Positions 8,440 through 17,139 of a DNA stretch of 40,721 bases are shown here, piece after piece (the first letter of the stretch is position 1; every line of letters begins with the position of its first letter). Position numbers and translations under genes: made by a program. The DNA is taken from positions 1-40,721 of the forward strand of contig NZ_JABCQO010000014.1 in NCBI RefSeq assembly GCF_015244675.1, read 5' to 3'. The stretch comes from Gluconobacter cerevisiae. GTDB lineage: Bacteria; Pseudomonadota; Alphaproteobacteria; Acetobacterales; Acetobacteraceae. A model generated the notes under the pieces. The model had not been told where the DNA came from. It saw only the letters and a list, made by a program, of their open reading frames with translations, and ran no database searches.

Positions 8440-9171
8440 TCAGAAGGAATTTTCAAGCAATGCCCGCGTCTCGGGCCGGGTCGGGGCATTCAGGACGATG
8501 GAGGCTAATCCGGATTCCACGATCCGTCCCTGTTCCAGAACGGCAATATGGTGCGACATGTGCCGGATGACCGCCAGATCGTGGCTGACGAAAACATAGG
8601 CCAGTCCGTGTTTTTGTTGCAGATCCAGCAGAAGATTCAGAACGATAGCCTGTGTCGAGACGTCCAGTGCCGAGACGGCTTCATCGGCGATGATGACGGA
8701 AGGACGTGTGATCAGGGTGCGGGCAATGGCAATGCGCTGTCTCTGGCCGCCCGAGAAGGCTTTGGGATAGCGGGCTGCGCTTTCGGCGGAGAGTCCGACT
8801 TCGGCAAGGGCTGCCAGAATGCGCGCTTCCCGGTCGGGTGCGGGGTTAAGAGCCTCCCCCACGATTTCACGGACCGTCTGGCGCGGGTCGAGGGCACCAT
8901 AAGGGTCCTGAAAGATCATCTGGATAGCGGGACGGATCTTTTTCCGTATGGCGCGGGAAGCTGTCGCGAGATCCTGTCCCTGATACAGGATCTTCCCTTC
9001 ATCGGGAGGTATGAGGCCGCTGAGGAGACGGCAGAGCGTTGATTTTCCGCTGCCGGAAGCGCCGATGACGCCGAGCGTTTGGCTCGGCAGGACGTCGAGG
9101 CTGACAGTATGCAGAATTTGTCGTCCGGAGTGAGCGAACGTGACGTTCCGGGCCTGAAGGATCGGGGTCAT
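8440..9171 (-). CDS. Peptide ABC importer, second ATPase (DppF/OppF type)
   Basis: 243-residue nucleotide-binding subunit. It shows Walker A GASGSGKST (about residues 36-44), Q-loop in MIFQDPYGALDP, ABC signature FSGGQRQRIAI, Walker B with catalytic Glu in VIIADEAVSALD and the H-loop in VSHDLAVI. In this family two different ATPases pair beneath the two permeases. It overlaps the preceding ATPase gene by 4 nt (ATGA), which implies translational coupling, and it lacks the C-terminal oligopeptide extension with an iron-sulfur cluster found in some DppF proteins. The substrate class follows from the whole operon (dipeptides, oligopeptides or related amides). Confidence 0.92.
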   Translation of the reverse strand: MTPILQARNVTFAHSGRQILHTVSLDVLPSQTLGVIGASGSGKSTLCRLLSGLIPPDEGKILYQGQDLATASRAIRKKIRPAIQMIFQDPYGALDPRQTVREIVGEALNPAPDREARILAALAEVGLSAESAARYPKAFSGGQRQRIAIARTLITRPSVIIADEAVSALDVSTQAIVLNLLLDLQQKHGLAYVFVSHDLAVIRHMSHHIAVLEQGRIVESGLASIVLNAPTRPETRALLENSF

Positions 9172-9986
9172 GCCGGTACCGTATAAACGGGCAGGCGGGT
9201 CAGGGGAGTATGGGCTGCGCTATGCAGAGACATGGCGAGCAGGGCCTGCGTATAGGGATGAGCTGGTGCGTCGAATATGGAGGCAGTCGGGCCCTGTTCC
9301 ACGCAGATCCCATCTTTCAGGACGAGAACGTTGTCAGCATGATGGCGCACCAGCCCGAGATCGTGGGAAATCATCAGGACGGCCATGCGATGCATTGCGG
9401 TGTGTTGATGCACGAGTGCCATCACGTCTGCCCGGGTACGGGCATCGAGGGCTGTGGTGAATTCATCCGCAATCAGAAGATCGGGCCTGCAGGCCAGCGC
9501 CATGGCGAGAAGCGCGCGTTGTCTCTGCCCTCCTGAAAGCTGATGCGGATAGGAGTGTTCGCTCACACCGGACTGCAGGAGGCCGACCTGTTCCATGAGA
9601 GTATGGGTCTGTGTACGGATTTCATGGCGGGTGAGCGCTGTATGAAGCCGGAGTGTATCTTCAATCTGTGCGCCAATTCTTCGTGTGGGGTTGAGCGCCG
9701 ACATGGGTTCCTGAAAGACCATGCCGAACGTTTTCCCACGGATCTGGCACCATTGAGGCTCGGTGAGCGTCAGAAGATTTTTATCGTTCAGACGAACTTC
9801 CCCTTGAGGCTGGAATCCAGATGGCAATAACCCCATGAGGCTCAGAGCCAGTGTGGATTTCCCGGAACCTGACTCGCCGATGATGGCAAGGATCTTTCCT
9901 GGCTCAAGCGTAAAAGAGAGGGCGTGAAGGATGGGTTGGAGCGGGCTGTGAACGCTCAGATTCCTGACCTGAAGAAGCGGGTTCAT
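9168..9986 (-). CDS. Peptide ABC importer, first ATPase (DppD/OppD type)
   Basis: 272-residue nucleotide-binding subunit with Walker A GESGSGKST (about residues 37-45), Q-loop in MVFQEPMSALNPTRRIG, signature LSGGQRQRALL, Walker B LLIADEFTTALD and H-loop ISHDLGLV. The ASIFDAPAHPYTQALL segment near the C-terminus is the hallmark of the peptide-transport ATPases. It overlaps the permease gene upstream and the second ATPase downstream by 4 nt each, so all the subunits should be made together. Confidence 0.93.
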   Translation of the reverse strand: MNPLLQVRNLSVHSPLQPILHALSFTLEPGKILAIIGESGSGKSTLALSLMGLLPSGFQPQGEVRLNDKNLLTLTEPQWCQIRGKTFGMVFQEPMSALNPTRRIGAQIEDTLRLHTALTRHEIRTQTHTLMEQVGLLQSGVSEHSYPHQLSGGQRQRALLAMALACRPDLLIADEFTTALDARTRADVMALVHQHTAMHRMAVLMISHDLGLVRHHADNVLVLKDGICVEQGPTASIFDAPAHPYTQALLAMSLHSAAHTPLTRLPVYTVPA

Positions 9987-10798
9987 GGTGCGCGTTCTTC
10001 TAGCGGGGCATCCAGAGCATCGCGCAATCCATCACCAGCCATGTTGAACCCCAGCACAAGCAACATGATCGTCAGGCCCGGTACGACGACCAGAAAGGGA
10101 TGATCGAAAATATGGATCTGGTAGGCGGCCAGCGCCCGGCCCAGATCTGGACGCGGTGGAGGCGCGCCCAGCCCCAGATAAGATAGTCCTGCGTCTGAAA
10201 GAATAGCGAGTGCGAGCGAAGATGTCGCCTGGACCGTCAGAAGTGGCAGGATGTTGGGAAGAACATGTCGTCGCATGATGAAAACGGGGCTGCGTCCCGC
10301 AAGACGGGAAGCCGCGATATAATCCTGGATCAGAACAGAGCGCGCTGCCTGTCGGGTGATGCGGATCTGGGCGGGAAGGCCGAACAGGGCGACGGCGAGG
10401 ATTTCGCCCGTGGCCGAAGCTCCGAGCGCCGTGACCAGAAGAGCGGCGATCAGAACGGGCGGAAACGCCAGTCCCAGATCGGTCAGACCCATAATGAGTC
10501 TGGGTGGTCTTCCCGCCGCGATCAGTCCCAGCACGGTTCCTATAACCGTAGAGAAGCAGACGGCCATTGCCGCGATCAGGACGCTGTTGAAGGCTCCGGA
10601 AAGCACGAAGGTCAGAAGATCGCGGCCGAAGGGATCTGTTCCAAGCGGGTGTGACAGGGAGAGGGGGGCGTAGCGGTGCATGACGTTGATGGCCGGTGCA
10701 TGGGCGCCGGTGATCAGGGCTGTGACGAATGCCGGGAGCAGAACGATGCCGAGCAACGCGCTTCCTGTCCAGAGTGTCGGGTTGGCGCGCATGTTCAT
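9983..10798 (-). CDS. Peptide ABC importer, permease (DppC type)
   Basis: 271-residue inner-membrane permease with about six transmembrane helices. The N-terminus carries the DppC/OppC cue HPLGTDPFGRDLLTFVLSGAF split around the first helices. The cytoplasmic EAA-like loop that docks the ATPase is visible as DYIAASRLAGRSPVFIMRRH followed by VLPNILP. The C-terminal region LSYLGLGAPPPRPDLGRAL is also typical of this subunit. It overlaps the DppB-type permease by 4 nt. Confidence 0.93.
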   Translation of the reverse strand: MNMRANPTLWTGSALLGIVLLPAFVTALITGAHAPAINVMHRYAPLSLSHPLGTDPFGRDLLTFVLSGAFNSVLIAAMAVCFSTVIGTVLGLIAAGRPPRLIMGLTDLGLAFPPVLIAALLVTALGASATGEILAVALFGLPAQIRITRQAARSVLIQDYIAASRLAGRSPVFIMRRHVLPNILPLLTVQATSSLALAILSDAGLSYLGLGAPPPRPDLGRALAAYQIHIFDHPFLVVVPGLTIMLLVLGFNMAGDGLRDALDAPLEERAP

Positions 10799-11748
10799 GG
10801 ACGTTCTTCCCCAAGGCGCGGGTCCAGAAAACGCACCAGCGCTGCCAGCAGAAAACCGAGAGTCATGACGGCTGTGACGATCAGCATGACGAGGTTTTGC
10901 ACGACGGGCAGGTCACGCTGGTTAACGGCTTCCAGCAGAAGTTTTCCGCAGCCGGGCAGGCTGAACACGCTTTCGACGATGATGCTCCCTGTTATGAGAA
11001 CCGGAAGCTGAATTCCGGCCAGTGTCAGAACCGGAATCAGGGCGTTGGGCAGCGCAATGCGCCACAGGACGCCAGAACGGCTGTAGCCCTGCGCGCGAGC
11101 CGTGCGAACGAAATCCTGCGACAGGGTTTCGATCAGGGAGGAGCGCATGAAACGTGCGGTGATGGCGGCTTGCGGGACGGCGAGTGCGACAGCCGGAAGA
11201 ATGAGCGCTCTCAGGCCGGTGAAAAATCCATGACTCCAACCCGGAAACCCGCTGGCTGGCAGCCAGTGCAGGGTCAGGGAGAACAGGAACGTCATCATCA
11301 TCGCCAGCCAGAAATCGGGAATGGACTTCAAAAGCTGAAGCATCGCCATAAGACCCATATCGGGCATTTTTCCCTGCTTTGCGGCAGCGATCATGCCGAG
11401 AGGAATGCCTGCGCCAAGGGAGAGTACCATGGCCAGCAGGATCAGGGGCAGAGTGCTTTGCAGGCGTTCGCCAATCAGGCTGCTCACGGGGACATCGTAA
11501 ACGTAGCTGCGGCCCAGATTTCCGCGCATCAAATCGCTGATCCAGTGCGCATATCGTGCGGGCAGGGCGGTATCCAGCCCGAGCTGATGATGCAGGGCGG
11601 CAAGGCTTTCGGGACTTGCGTCAAGTCCGAGCATGACGGAGGCGGGGTCGCCGGGCAGCAGGTTCATGGTTGCGAAAATGACAAGACTTGCAACGATTAG
11701 CAGCAGGAGCCGCTGAAAGAGCAGAAACAGGACGTTCCTTCTCATCAT
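10795..11748 (-). CDS. Peptide ABC importer, permease (DppB type)
   Basis: 317-residue inner-membrane permease. It has an N-terminal helix followed by MNLLPGDPASVMLG, GNLGRSYVYDVPVSSLIGER in the first periplasmic/cytoplasmic part and an EAA loop DFVRTARAQGYSRSGVLWRI. The C-terminus LAALVRFLDPRL matches DppB/OppB proteins. I place the start at 11748, where ATGATG overlaps the TGA of the binding-protein gene. The longer in-frame extension to 11802 lies inside that gene and adds a hydrophilic tail not usual for the family. Confidence 0.93.
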   Translation of the reverse strand: MMRRNVLFLLFQRLLLLIVASLVIFATMNLLPGDPASVMLGLDASPESLAALHHQLGLDTALPARYAHWISDLMRGNLGRSYVYDVPVSSLIGERLQSTLPLILLAMVLSLGAGIPLGMIAAAKQGKMPDMGLMAMLQLLKSIPDFWLAMMMTFLFSLTLHWLPASGFPGWSHGFFTGLRALILPAVALAVPQAAITARFMRSSLIETLSQDFVRTARAQGYSRSGVLWRIALPNALIPVLTLAGIQLPVLITGSIIVESVFSLPGCGKLLLEAVNQRDLPVVQNLVMLIVTAVMTLGFLLAALVRFLDPRLGEERP

Positions 11749-13226
11749 GGCTGCCAGAACACGCTGCCCAGTGGGCAGCCTGCGATGGGCTGATTGGTCC
11801 ACAGGCCTTTAAGATGGCGATTCAGGACGGTTTCTCGGGGGATCGAGAACAGAAAGACGTTTGGTTCGTCCTGTGAAAGTTGTGTCTGCATCTGCGCGGA
11901 AAGCGCATGGCGCAAAGCAGGATCGGCCGTGGCTTCGTAGCGCCCCAGAAGGTCATGAAAGACAGGACTGTGGTAGTGGAAATAGACTGGGGTGCGGTCA
12001 TAGATCGCGATGTCATGTGGCTCCGTATGGGCGATGACGGTCATGTCGAAGGCGCCCTGTCCGTAAATCTGGCTGAGCCATGCGGGCCATTCCACAGGCT
12101 GGAGCGTGACGTTCAGTCCGATCTGTTCCAGATAGGCGGCGATGAGTTCGCTGCTGTCGCGGGCGTAGCCGATGGGTGGAAATGCCAGCGTCAGATGCAA
12201 GCCGGGCGCAATCCCTGCCTCTTTCAGAAGCGCGCGGGCATGGTCGGGGTCGTAGGGATAACGGTCGGGCAGGGCGACGTAATCGGGATCATCCGGCGCC
12301 ATGTGTGATTGCAGGAGCTTTGCGTCGCCCTCCGCTACAGCCTGAATCAGCGCCTTCCGGTCAATGGCCTGTGCAATGGCCTGTCTGACGCGTAGATCGT
12401 TGAACGGGCGGCGGGTATTGTTGAGGGCGAGAATGGCCTTGAAGGGAAAGCTTCCCCGGACGACCTCAAGCTGCGGATTGTTGGCAAAACGGCTCAGGAT
12501 TTCTCGCGACGGGAAAGACGGATACGCATCCAGCTCTCCGGCCAGAAGCGCGTTGCTGGCCGAAAGTGGGTCGGGCATGAAGCGAAAGGTTACGGAGCGC
12601 AGGGCAGGTCTGGCGCCCCAGTATTCCGGATTGCGGGTCAGCGTCAGGTGATCGCCGCGTTGCCATTCGCCAAAAACGAAAGGCCCCGTGCCGACAGGGT
12701 GACTGATGTTCTGCGCTACGGAGGCTGGCGAAAGGATGGCGGCGTCGTTCCATGCCAACTGGTACAGGAAACTGCCATAGGGGCGCTGAAGACGGATGTG
12801 AACGTGCAGGCTGTCAGGGCAGGAAATATCGGCAATCTGGCTGAAAGTGTTCCTGTCCGGATTGGTGCTGCTTGACGCTCCTGCGCGAAGAAGGGAAAAT
12901 TTCACAGTCTCGCAGGTCAGGGGCGTTCCGTCGTGAAAATGCACATTTTCATGGAGTGCGAAATCGTAGATCAGGCCGTCTGGCGAAATGTTCCAGTCCT
13001 GTGCGAGAAGCGGTTTGATGACGCCCTGTTCGTCCAGACGTACCAACCCTTCATAGATGTTGTTGTAGGTCACCATTCCGATGGCTTCACTCGAGCCGCG
13101 TGTGGGGTCAAGACCGGGTGGCTCGATGGCCAGACCGATCGAGAGGGTATCCGGTGTATCAGCCGCCCGGGTAAACCCAGTAAGGCTCATCACCAGAAAT
13201 GGCAGAATGGTCAGCAGGGTTTTCAA
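11745..13226 (-). CDS. Peptide ABC importer, periplasmic binding protein (SBP family 5)
   Basis: 493-residue solute-binding protein with a cleavable signal peptide (hydrophobic core residues 4-18, likely cut near FTRAA|DTP). Family 5 features are plain: PPGLDPTRGSSEAIGMV near the N-terminus, YEGLVRLDEQG, PVGTGPFVFGEWQ, and FNDLRVRQAIAQAIDR, the motif shared by dipeptide, nickel and glutathione binders. The start codon is TTG at 13226, with GGAG 7 nt upstream and no nearby ATG. It is the first gene of the importer operon, 83 nt downstream of the lipid-transport lipoprotein gene on the same strand. Ligand class is inferred from the family and the terminal P1 peptidase gene. Confidence 0.92.
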   Translation of the reverse strand: MKTLLTILPFLVMSLTGFTRAADTPDTLSIGLAIEPPGLDPTRGSSEAIGMVTYNNIYEGLVRLDEQGVIKPLLAQDWNISPDGLIYDFALHENVHFHDGTPLTCETVKFSLLRAGASSSTNPDRNTFSQIADISCPDSLHVHIRLQRPYGSFLYQLAWNDAAILSPASVAQNISHPVGTGPFVFGEWQRGDHLTLTRNPEYWGARPALRSVTFRFMPDPLSASNALLAGELDAYPSFPSREILSRFANNPQLEVVRGSFPFKAILALNNTRRPFNDLRVRQAIAQAIDRKALIQAVAEGDAKLLQSHMAPDDPDYVALPDRYPYDPDHARALLKEAGIAPGLHLTLAFPPIGYARDSSELIAAYLEQIGLNVTLQPVEWPAWLSQIYGQGAFDMTVIAHTEPHDIAIYDRTPVYFHYHSPVFHDLLGRYEATADPALRHALSAQMQTQLSQDEPNVFLFSIPRETVLNRHLKGLWTNQPIAGCPLGSVFWQP

Positions 13227-13309
13227 TCAGGCGCTCCGCGAACTTGCAGCCTCAGGGCGCAGGGACACGGAAAATAGGGCGTTCGCGGTCTGAGTGAAAG
13301 AGGGGGCTT

Positions 13310-13948
13310 TCAGGGATGTGGGATCGTGCTCTCGATCCGGGAGGCAAGCTGTTCCACGAGGTCTCGCGTCAGGGCGACTTTTCCTGCATCCGTCGCCATG
13401 GAGCCCTGTGCCGTGAAAGAGCCCCGGCTGCGCAGGATAGGGCGATGGGTATCCGAGGGGACCAGAGCCCAGTCGGCCTGCAAAGCGCCCTGACCGTTGC
13501 TGTCGAGATCCAGTCGGTTGATATTGACAGCAAGCCGGAGCGCTGGGGTTTCGGCCAGTGGCTGTGTGGTCACGATATAATGGGGCCAGTCCTGACCCAG
13601 ACGGGCGGCCAGAAGATCCGTCACGCCCTGCGACAGGCGGCTTCCCCAGCGTCCGTTAGGGCTGCGGTCAAGCTGATCTCCATGGCGGGTCATGATGTCC
13701 TGATTGTCCAGATAATCCGGCAGGGCAACACGCGCGACGTTCAGGACCGGGGCTGTGGCAGGAAGGGCCGTGTTGCTGGTCTGGGCAATGGCCGGTGCGC
13801 CAAGCGTATAGAACTGCACCGGCGGCGCAGCACAGCCCGACAGCAGGGCCAGCGTCAGAAGGGCGGAAGGAGCCGCAGATCGTATCATGAGCCGTGTCAC
13901 GGGGGTGGTCTCCGGAGAAATCGGGGAAAGACGGGTGGTGCGGCTCAC
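13310..13948 (-). CDS. PqiC-like auxiliary lipoprotein of the lipid ABC transporter
   Basis: Outer-membrane or periplasmic lipoprotein of the ABC-type transport auxiliary (DUF330/PqiC) family. The lipobox LLSGC is followed by the typical VQFYTLGAP opening. PDYLDNQDIMTR, the GSRLSQGVTDLLAARLG segment and LVEQLASRIE complete the family pattern. The start is ambiguous. GTG at 13948 overlaps the MlaD stop (GTGA) and gives a signal with a long n-region (Cys39), while the ATG at 13888 gives a standard signal with Cys19. Its place as last gene after MlaE, MlaF and MlaD homologues suggests it anchors the MCE tunnel at the outer membrane, as PqiC does for PqiAB. Confidence 0.88.
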   Translation of the reverse strand: MSRTTRLSPISPETTPVTRLMIRSAAPSALLTLALLSGCAAPPVQFYTLGAPAIAQTSNTALPATAPVLNVARVALPDYLDNQDIMTRHGDQLDRSPNGRWGSRLSQGVTDLLAARLGQDWPHYIVTTQPLAETPALRLAVNINRLDLDSNGQGALQADWALVPSDTHRPILRSRGSFTAQGSMATDAGKVALTRDLVEQLASRIESTIPHP

Positions 13949-14907
13949 TGCCGGCGTCCTGTGAGAAGGAGCTGCGGGTTATGTTCGACGTCTGTGGCGA
14001 ACCCACGCAGGGCCGAGGCCGCCGCGGCGATATCACGAAGGCTGGCTTCGAGATTGGTCCGGTCTGCCGAGCGCGGAGAGGTCATATTTTCCAGATTGGC
14101 GAGGCTTTTCGTGGCCTGCTGAACCGCCTCATTGCTGCTTTGGAGAACCGTTCGCAGTTCACGTCCGCGCGCATCGAGTTGCGTCGTTCCTTCATTGGCC
14201 AGACGGTCCACGCTAAGAAGCGTGCGCGTTATGGCAGGTTCGAACTCCGTTATCGCCTTGCGGGTCGCATCGACCATGTCGCGGCTGTGATCCGAGGTTT
14301 CGCGGATGCTCTGGATCAGGGCTGGCAGATCCTTGTCGAGTTTGTCTGAAAGTTGACGGACAGAGGCTAGAGTGGCGTCGGCGTTATCGCCGATCTGTTT
14401 CAGGGGCAGGTCCTGAAGGCTCTGTGTCATGGCAGCTATGGTGGACTGTTTGGTCGGGATTTCCGTGATGCGGGCGATGTCGGGATGAAAAACCGCAGGT
14501 GTTGAGGGGGAGAAATCCAGATCGATTTCGGATGTGCCCGTCACGAAGCTCTTGAGATTCATCTCGCCACGCAACCCCTGCTTGATAAGCTCTTGCAGGT
14601 TGGGAAGATGGCGGGTGCTGTTGGTCAGGATGATGTCGTCTGGTCGCATCGTGACGTAGACCGGGATGTAGGCGTCTTTTGTGGCCGGGTTGTATTCAAT
14701 GACCACGCGGTCCACTGCGCCCACCTGAACGCCACGGAATGTAACGGGAGACCCCACAGCCAGACCCGACGACGCGCCGTGAAACACCAGAACAGCTTTC
14801 GTCGTTCGGGCGAAAGGATGGAAATTGCCGAATAGGACAAATGCTGCAACGAGCAGGCCTGTCCCTCCAAGGACGAAAGCACCGACAAGAGCCTGCCTGT
14901 TCATCAC
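13945..14907 (-). CDS. MCE/MlaD-family lipid-binding protein
   Basis: 320-residue periplasmic protein with one N-terminal membrane anchor (about residues 6-27) and an MCE domain (about 36-120) containing LAVGSPVTFRGVQVGAVDRVVI, the family core shown here in part. A long helical C-terminal region with coiled-coil character follows (about 165-300), as in MCE proteins that build a needle or tunnel across the periplasm. Function: binds and conducts phospholipid or another hydrophobic ligand to or from the MlaE permease. Its start overlaps the ATPase stop (ATGATGA). Confidence 0.92.
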   Translation of the reverse strand: MMNRQALVGAFVLGGTGLLVAAFVLFGNFHPFARTTKAVLVFHGASSGLAVGSPVTFRGVQVGAVDRVVIEYNPATKDAYIPVYVTMRPDDIILTNSTRHLPNLQELIKQGLRGEMNLKSFVTGTSEIDLDFSPSTPAVFHPDIARITEIPTKQSTIAAMTQSLQDLPLKQIGDNADATLASVRQLSDKLDKDLPALIQSIRETSDHSRDMVDATRKAITEFEPAITRTLLSVDRLANEGTTQLDARGRELRTVLQSSNEAVQQATKSLANLENMTSPRSADRTNLEASLRDIAAAASALRGFATDVEHNPQLLLTGRRQ

Positions 14908-15671
14908 TTATTTCCTTCTTCGTCGCGTTCGCGGTGCATGAAGGCATGCACCTGTGGGTCCGTACAGTTGTCGCGCAGATCTCTGGGGGAGCCGTGGGCG
15001 ATGGGAATTTTGGTTTTGGCATCCAGAAAGATGCCGTCATCGGCGATATGGAACAGGCTCGACAGCTCATGGCTGACGATGACGATCGTAGCACCAAGGC
15101 CGTCCCGCAGATTCAGGATCAGGTCGTCGAGGCGGGCTGATGTGATCGGATCGAGACCGGCGGAAGGTTCGTCGAAAAACAGGATGTCCGGATCGAGGGC
15201 CAGAGCGCGCGCCAGACCGGCACGCTTGCGCATGCCGCCACTGATTTCTGACGGATAAAGATCAATCGCCTGCAACATGCCGACGAAACCCAGTTTGAGT
15301 TCCACAAGGCGACGGATGACGGGGGGCTTAAGGTTCGTGAACATCTGCAGAGGCAGCGCGATGTTCTCGCCGATGGTCATGGAACTCCATAACGCGCCGC
15401 TCTGGAACAGCACACCGAAGCGATGGTTCAGATCCGTGCGATGAGCGTCGCTGCCAGCCCAGTAGTTCTCGTCGCCGACATGATATTCGCCGACAGAAGG
15501 ACGCAGGAGGCCGATCATGCTTTTGAGGAGCGTGCTTTTGCCACAGCCTGAGCCGCCCATAACGGCGAAGATGCTGCCTTTGCGGACATCAAGAGAGATG
15601 TTCTTCTGAATGATCTTCGGACCGAAGGAGAGTGTAACGTCGCGCAGGGACAGGACGGTCTGGTCAGGCAT
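14904..15671 (-). CDS. Lipid transport ABC ATPase (MlaF/Mkl type)
   Basis: 255-residue ATPase energising the MlaE-type permease. It has Walker A GGSGCGKST at residues 39-47, signature EISGGMRKRAGLARAL, the Met-Arg-Lys variant typical of MlaF, Walker B DILFFDEPSAGLDP and an H-loop in VSHELSSLF. It starts 5 nt after the permease stop and overlaps the MCE gene by 4 nt. Confidence 0.94.
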   Translation of the reverse strand: MPDQTVLSLRDVTLSFGPKIIQKNISLDVRKGSIFAVMGGSGCGKSTLLKSMIGLLRPSVGEYHVGDENYWAGSDAHRTDLNHRFGVLFQSGALWSSMTIGENIALPLQMFTNLKPPVIRRLVELKLGFVGMLQAIDLYPSEISGGMRKRAGLARALALDPDILFFDEPSAGLDPITSARLDDLILNLRDGLGATIVIVSHELSSLFHIADDGIFLDAKTKIPIAHGSPRDLRDNCTDPQVHAFMHRERDEEGNK

Positions 15672-15676
15672 GTCGG

Positions 15677-16837
15677 TCAGATCCCCAGAACATCGGCGAT
15701 GACGGCGAAGATTGCATCAATGGCGATGACGCCCACAATTCCCACAACGACGGCGCGTGTGGCGGCAATACCGACATCTGCAGCCGAACGTCCGGCCTTG
15801 AGGCCGATCCGACAACTTGTCAGGCCGATGAAGGCACCGAAAACGATGCTTTTGACGAAACCGAAAATGAACTGGCCGATTCCAAAGGATGTGACCGTCT
15901 GATGGAAGTAGCCTGCTGCCGTGATGTCGAGCATGGAAATGGAGACGACGAAGCCACCCAGCATCCCGATGAGACATCCGTACAGGTAGAGGAACGGCAT
16001 CGTGATGATGAGGGACAGGACAGCGGGCAGAATGAGGTAGGTCGAGGGTTGAATGCCAAAGACATTCAGCGCGTCGATTTCTTCGTTACCCTGCATGGTG
16101 GAAATGCGCGCGGCATAGGCACCGCCCGTGCGCCCGGCCATGATGATGGCGGTCATGACGGCGGCCATTTCACGCACCATCGCAATTCCGACCAGACTGG
16201 CTACATAAACTCCGGCCGCGAATTTCTGGAGCTCAACGGCTCCGACAAAGGCCAGAATTGCGCCAATCAGAAAATTGACGATTCCTACAATCAGCAGGGC
16301 ATAGGGGCCGGCATCGCTGGTGTTGGCCAGAAGATCGCTCAGGCGCATCCGGCTTCGACCGAGAATGGTCTGAACGGCCCCTTTTGCTGTCAGTGCCGCA
16401 AGCTCGGACACCACGCCCACTTCCGTCATTGAGGCGATGGAACGGCGCCCGACGGCTTCGAGAAGAGGGGGGCGGGGTGACTTGTGGTGGACCGGATCGT
16501 CGGGGGCTTCCGGCAGAAGCTCCAGAAGCTGGCGCATCGGGCCGGGCAGTGTCTGCATATCGAGACTGATGCCGGCGTCATGAGCGACGCGTTTGAGATC
16601 CCACAGGAAAGCGATCAGCCCTGTGTCCCACGCCTGAATGCCGGAAGTTTCGAAAGACAGATGCCCTTCTGGAGTTTTGGGCAGCCCGTCTTTTGGAAAG
16701 ACCGGAATTGTGCCGGTTCTGGCTTGCCATATTCCACTCAGCACCATCACAGTGGCGTTCTGTTCACCTTCAAGACGCCATTGCGGGGCGTTTTCGGGTG
16801 CATTGGAACTCGGTCCTGTATTGGTCTTGTCTGTCAT
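15677..16837 (-). CDS. STAS-fused MlaE-type lipid ABC permease
   Basis: 386-residue protein with two parts. Residues about 20-125 form a STAS-like domain (LEGEQNATVMVLSGIW, then LSFETSGIQAWDTGLIAFL), and about 150-386 form the MlaE permease with five or so membrane helices. The permease core is visible in GIAMVREMAAVMTAIIMAGR, GGAYAARISTMQ and NEEIDALNVFGI. In classical Mla systems the STAS partner is a separate protein (MlaB); here it is fused, a known variant. I start at the ATG at 16837. The in-frame extension upstream to 17005 is basic and cysteine-containing, lies in AT-rich intergenic DNA and lacks family support. This is the first gene of the lipid transport operon. Confidence 0.92.
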   Translation of the reverse strand: MTDKTNTGPSSNAPENAPQWRLEGEQNATVMVLSGIWQARTGTIPVFPKDGLPKTPEGHLSFETSGIQAWDTGLIAFLWDLKRVAHDAGISLDMQTLPGPMRQLLELLPEAPDDPVHHKSPRPPLLEAVGRRSIASMTEVGVVSELAALTAKGAVQTILGRSRMRLSDLLANTSDAGPYALLIVGIVNFLIGAILAFVGAVELQKFAAGVYVASLVGIAMVREMAAVMTAIIMAGRTGGAYAARISTMQGNEEIDALNVFGIQPSTYLILPAVLSLIITMPFLYLYGCLIGMLGGFVVSISMLDITAAGYFHQTVTSFGIGQFIFGFVKSIVFGAFIGLTSCRIGLKAGRSAADVGIAATRAVVVGIVGVIAIDAIFAVIADVLGI

Positions 16838-17139
16838 GGACTCTGCATTTCCGGTCCTGACATTTCCTGATTCTATAAAAGAACGGAAAGGCTGGTTGGA
16901 GGTAACATTTGAAAAAAAATCGATGGTTGCTGACGGGCGAAACGGCAAGATAAGGCATATGGCTATCTTGGAGCAGCACCTTATCGATTGCAGGGGAAAG
17001 ATCAATACTCCCGTTAAGTCGCAACCGTTAAGTGTATTTTTTTGGATTATTTCTATGTTTTGAATGAAGTGAAACCTGCATGCTGTCAGGACATTTCTGA
17101 TAGAATCAGACGTTCACGATTTGGAATGTTAAAACCTGT
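16838..17139. other. Divergent intergenic region between lipid operon and glycosyltransferase
   Basis: About 300 bp, AT-rich, with no gene supported. It must hold the promoters for the leftward MlaE operon and the rightward glycosyltransferase. One near-palindrome is visible: AAGATA (16947-16952) and TATCTT (16964-16969) flank a centre containing CATATG. No convincing -10/-35 pair could be assigned by eye. Confidence 0.5.

Noticed and set aside
10729-11700. 323-codon plus-strand frame opposite the DppB/DppC permease genes
   Set aside because: Gln/Gly/Arg-rich shadow of hydrophobic permease sequence.
13236-13288. 8-bp inverted repeat (CCGCGAAC ... GTTCGCGG) before the binding-protein gene
   Set aside because: Long loop of about 37 nt and no T-run; could be a leader fold but not supported as terminator or operator.
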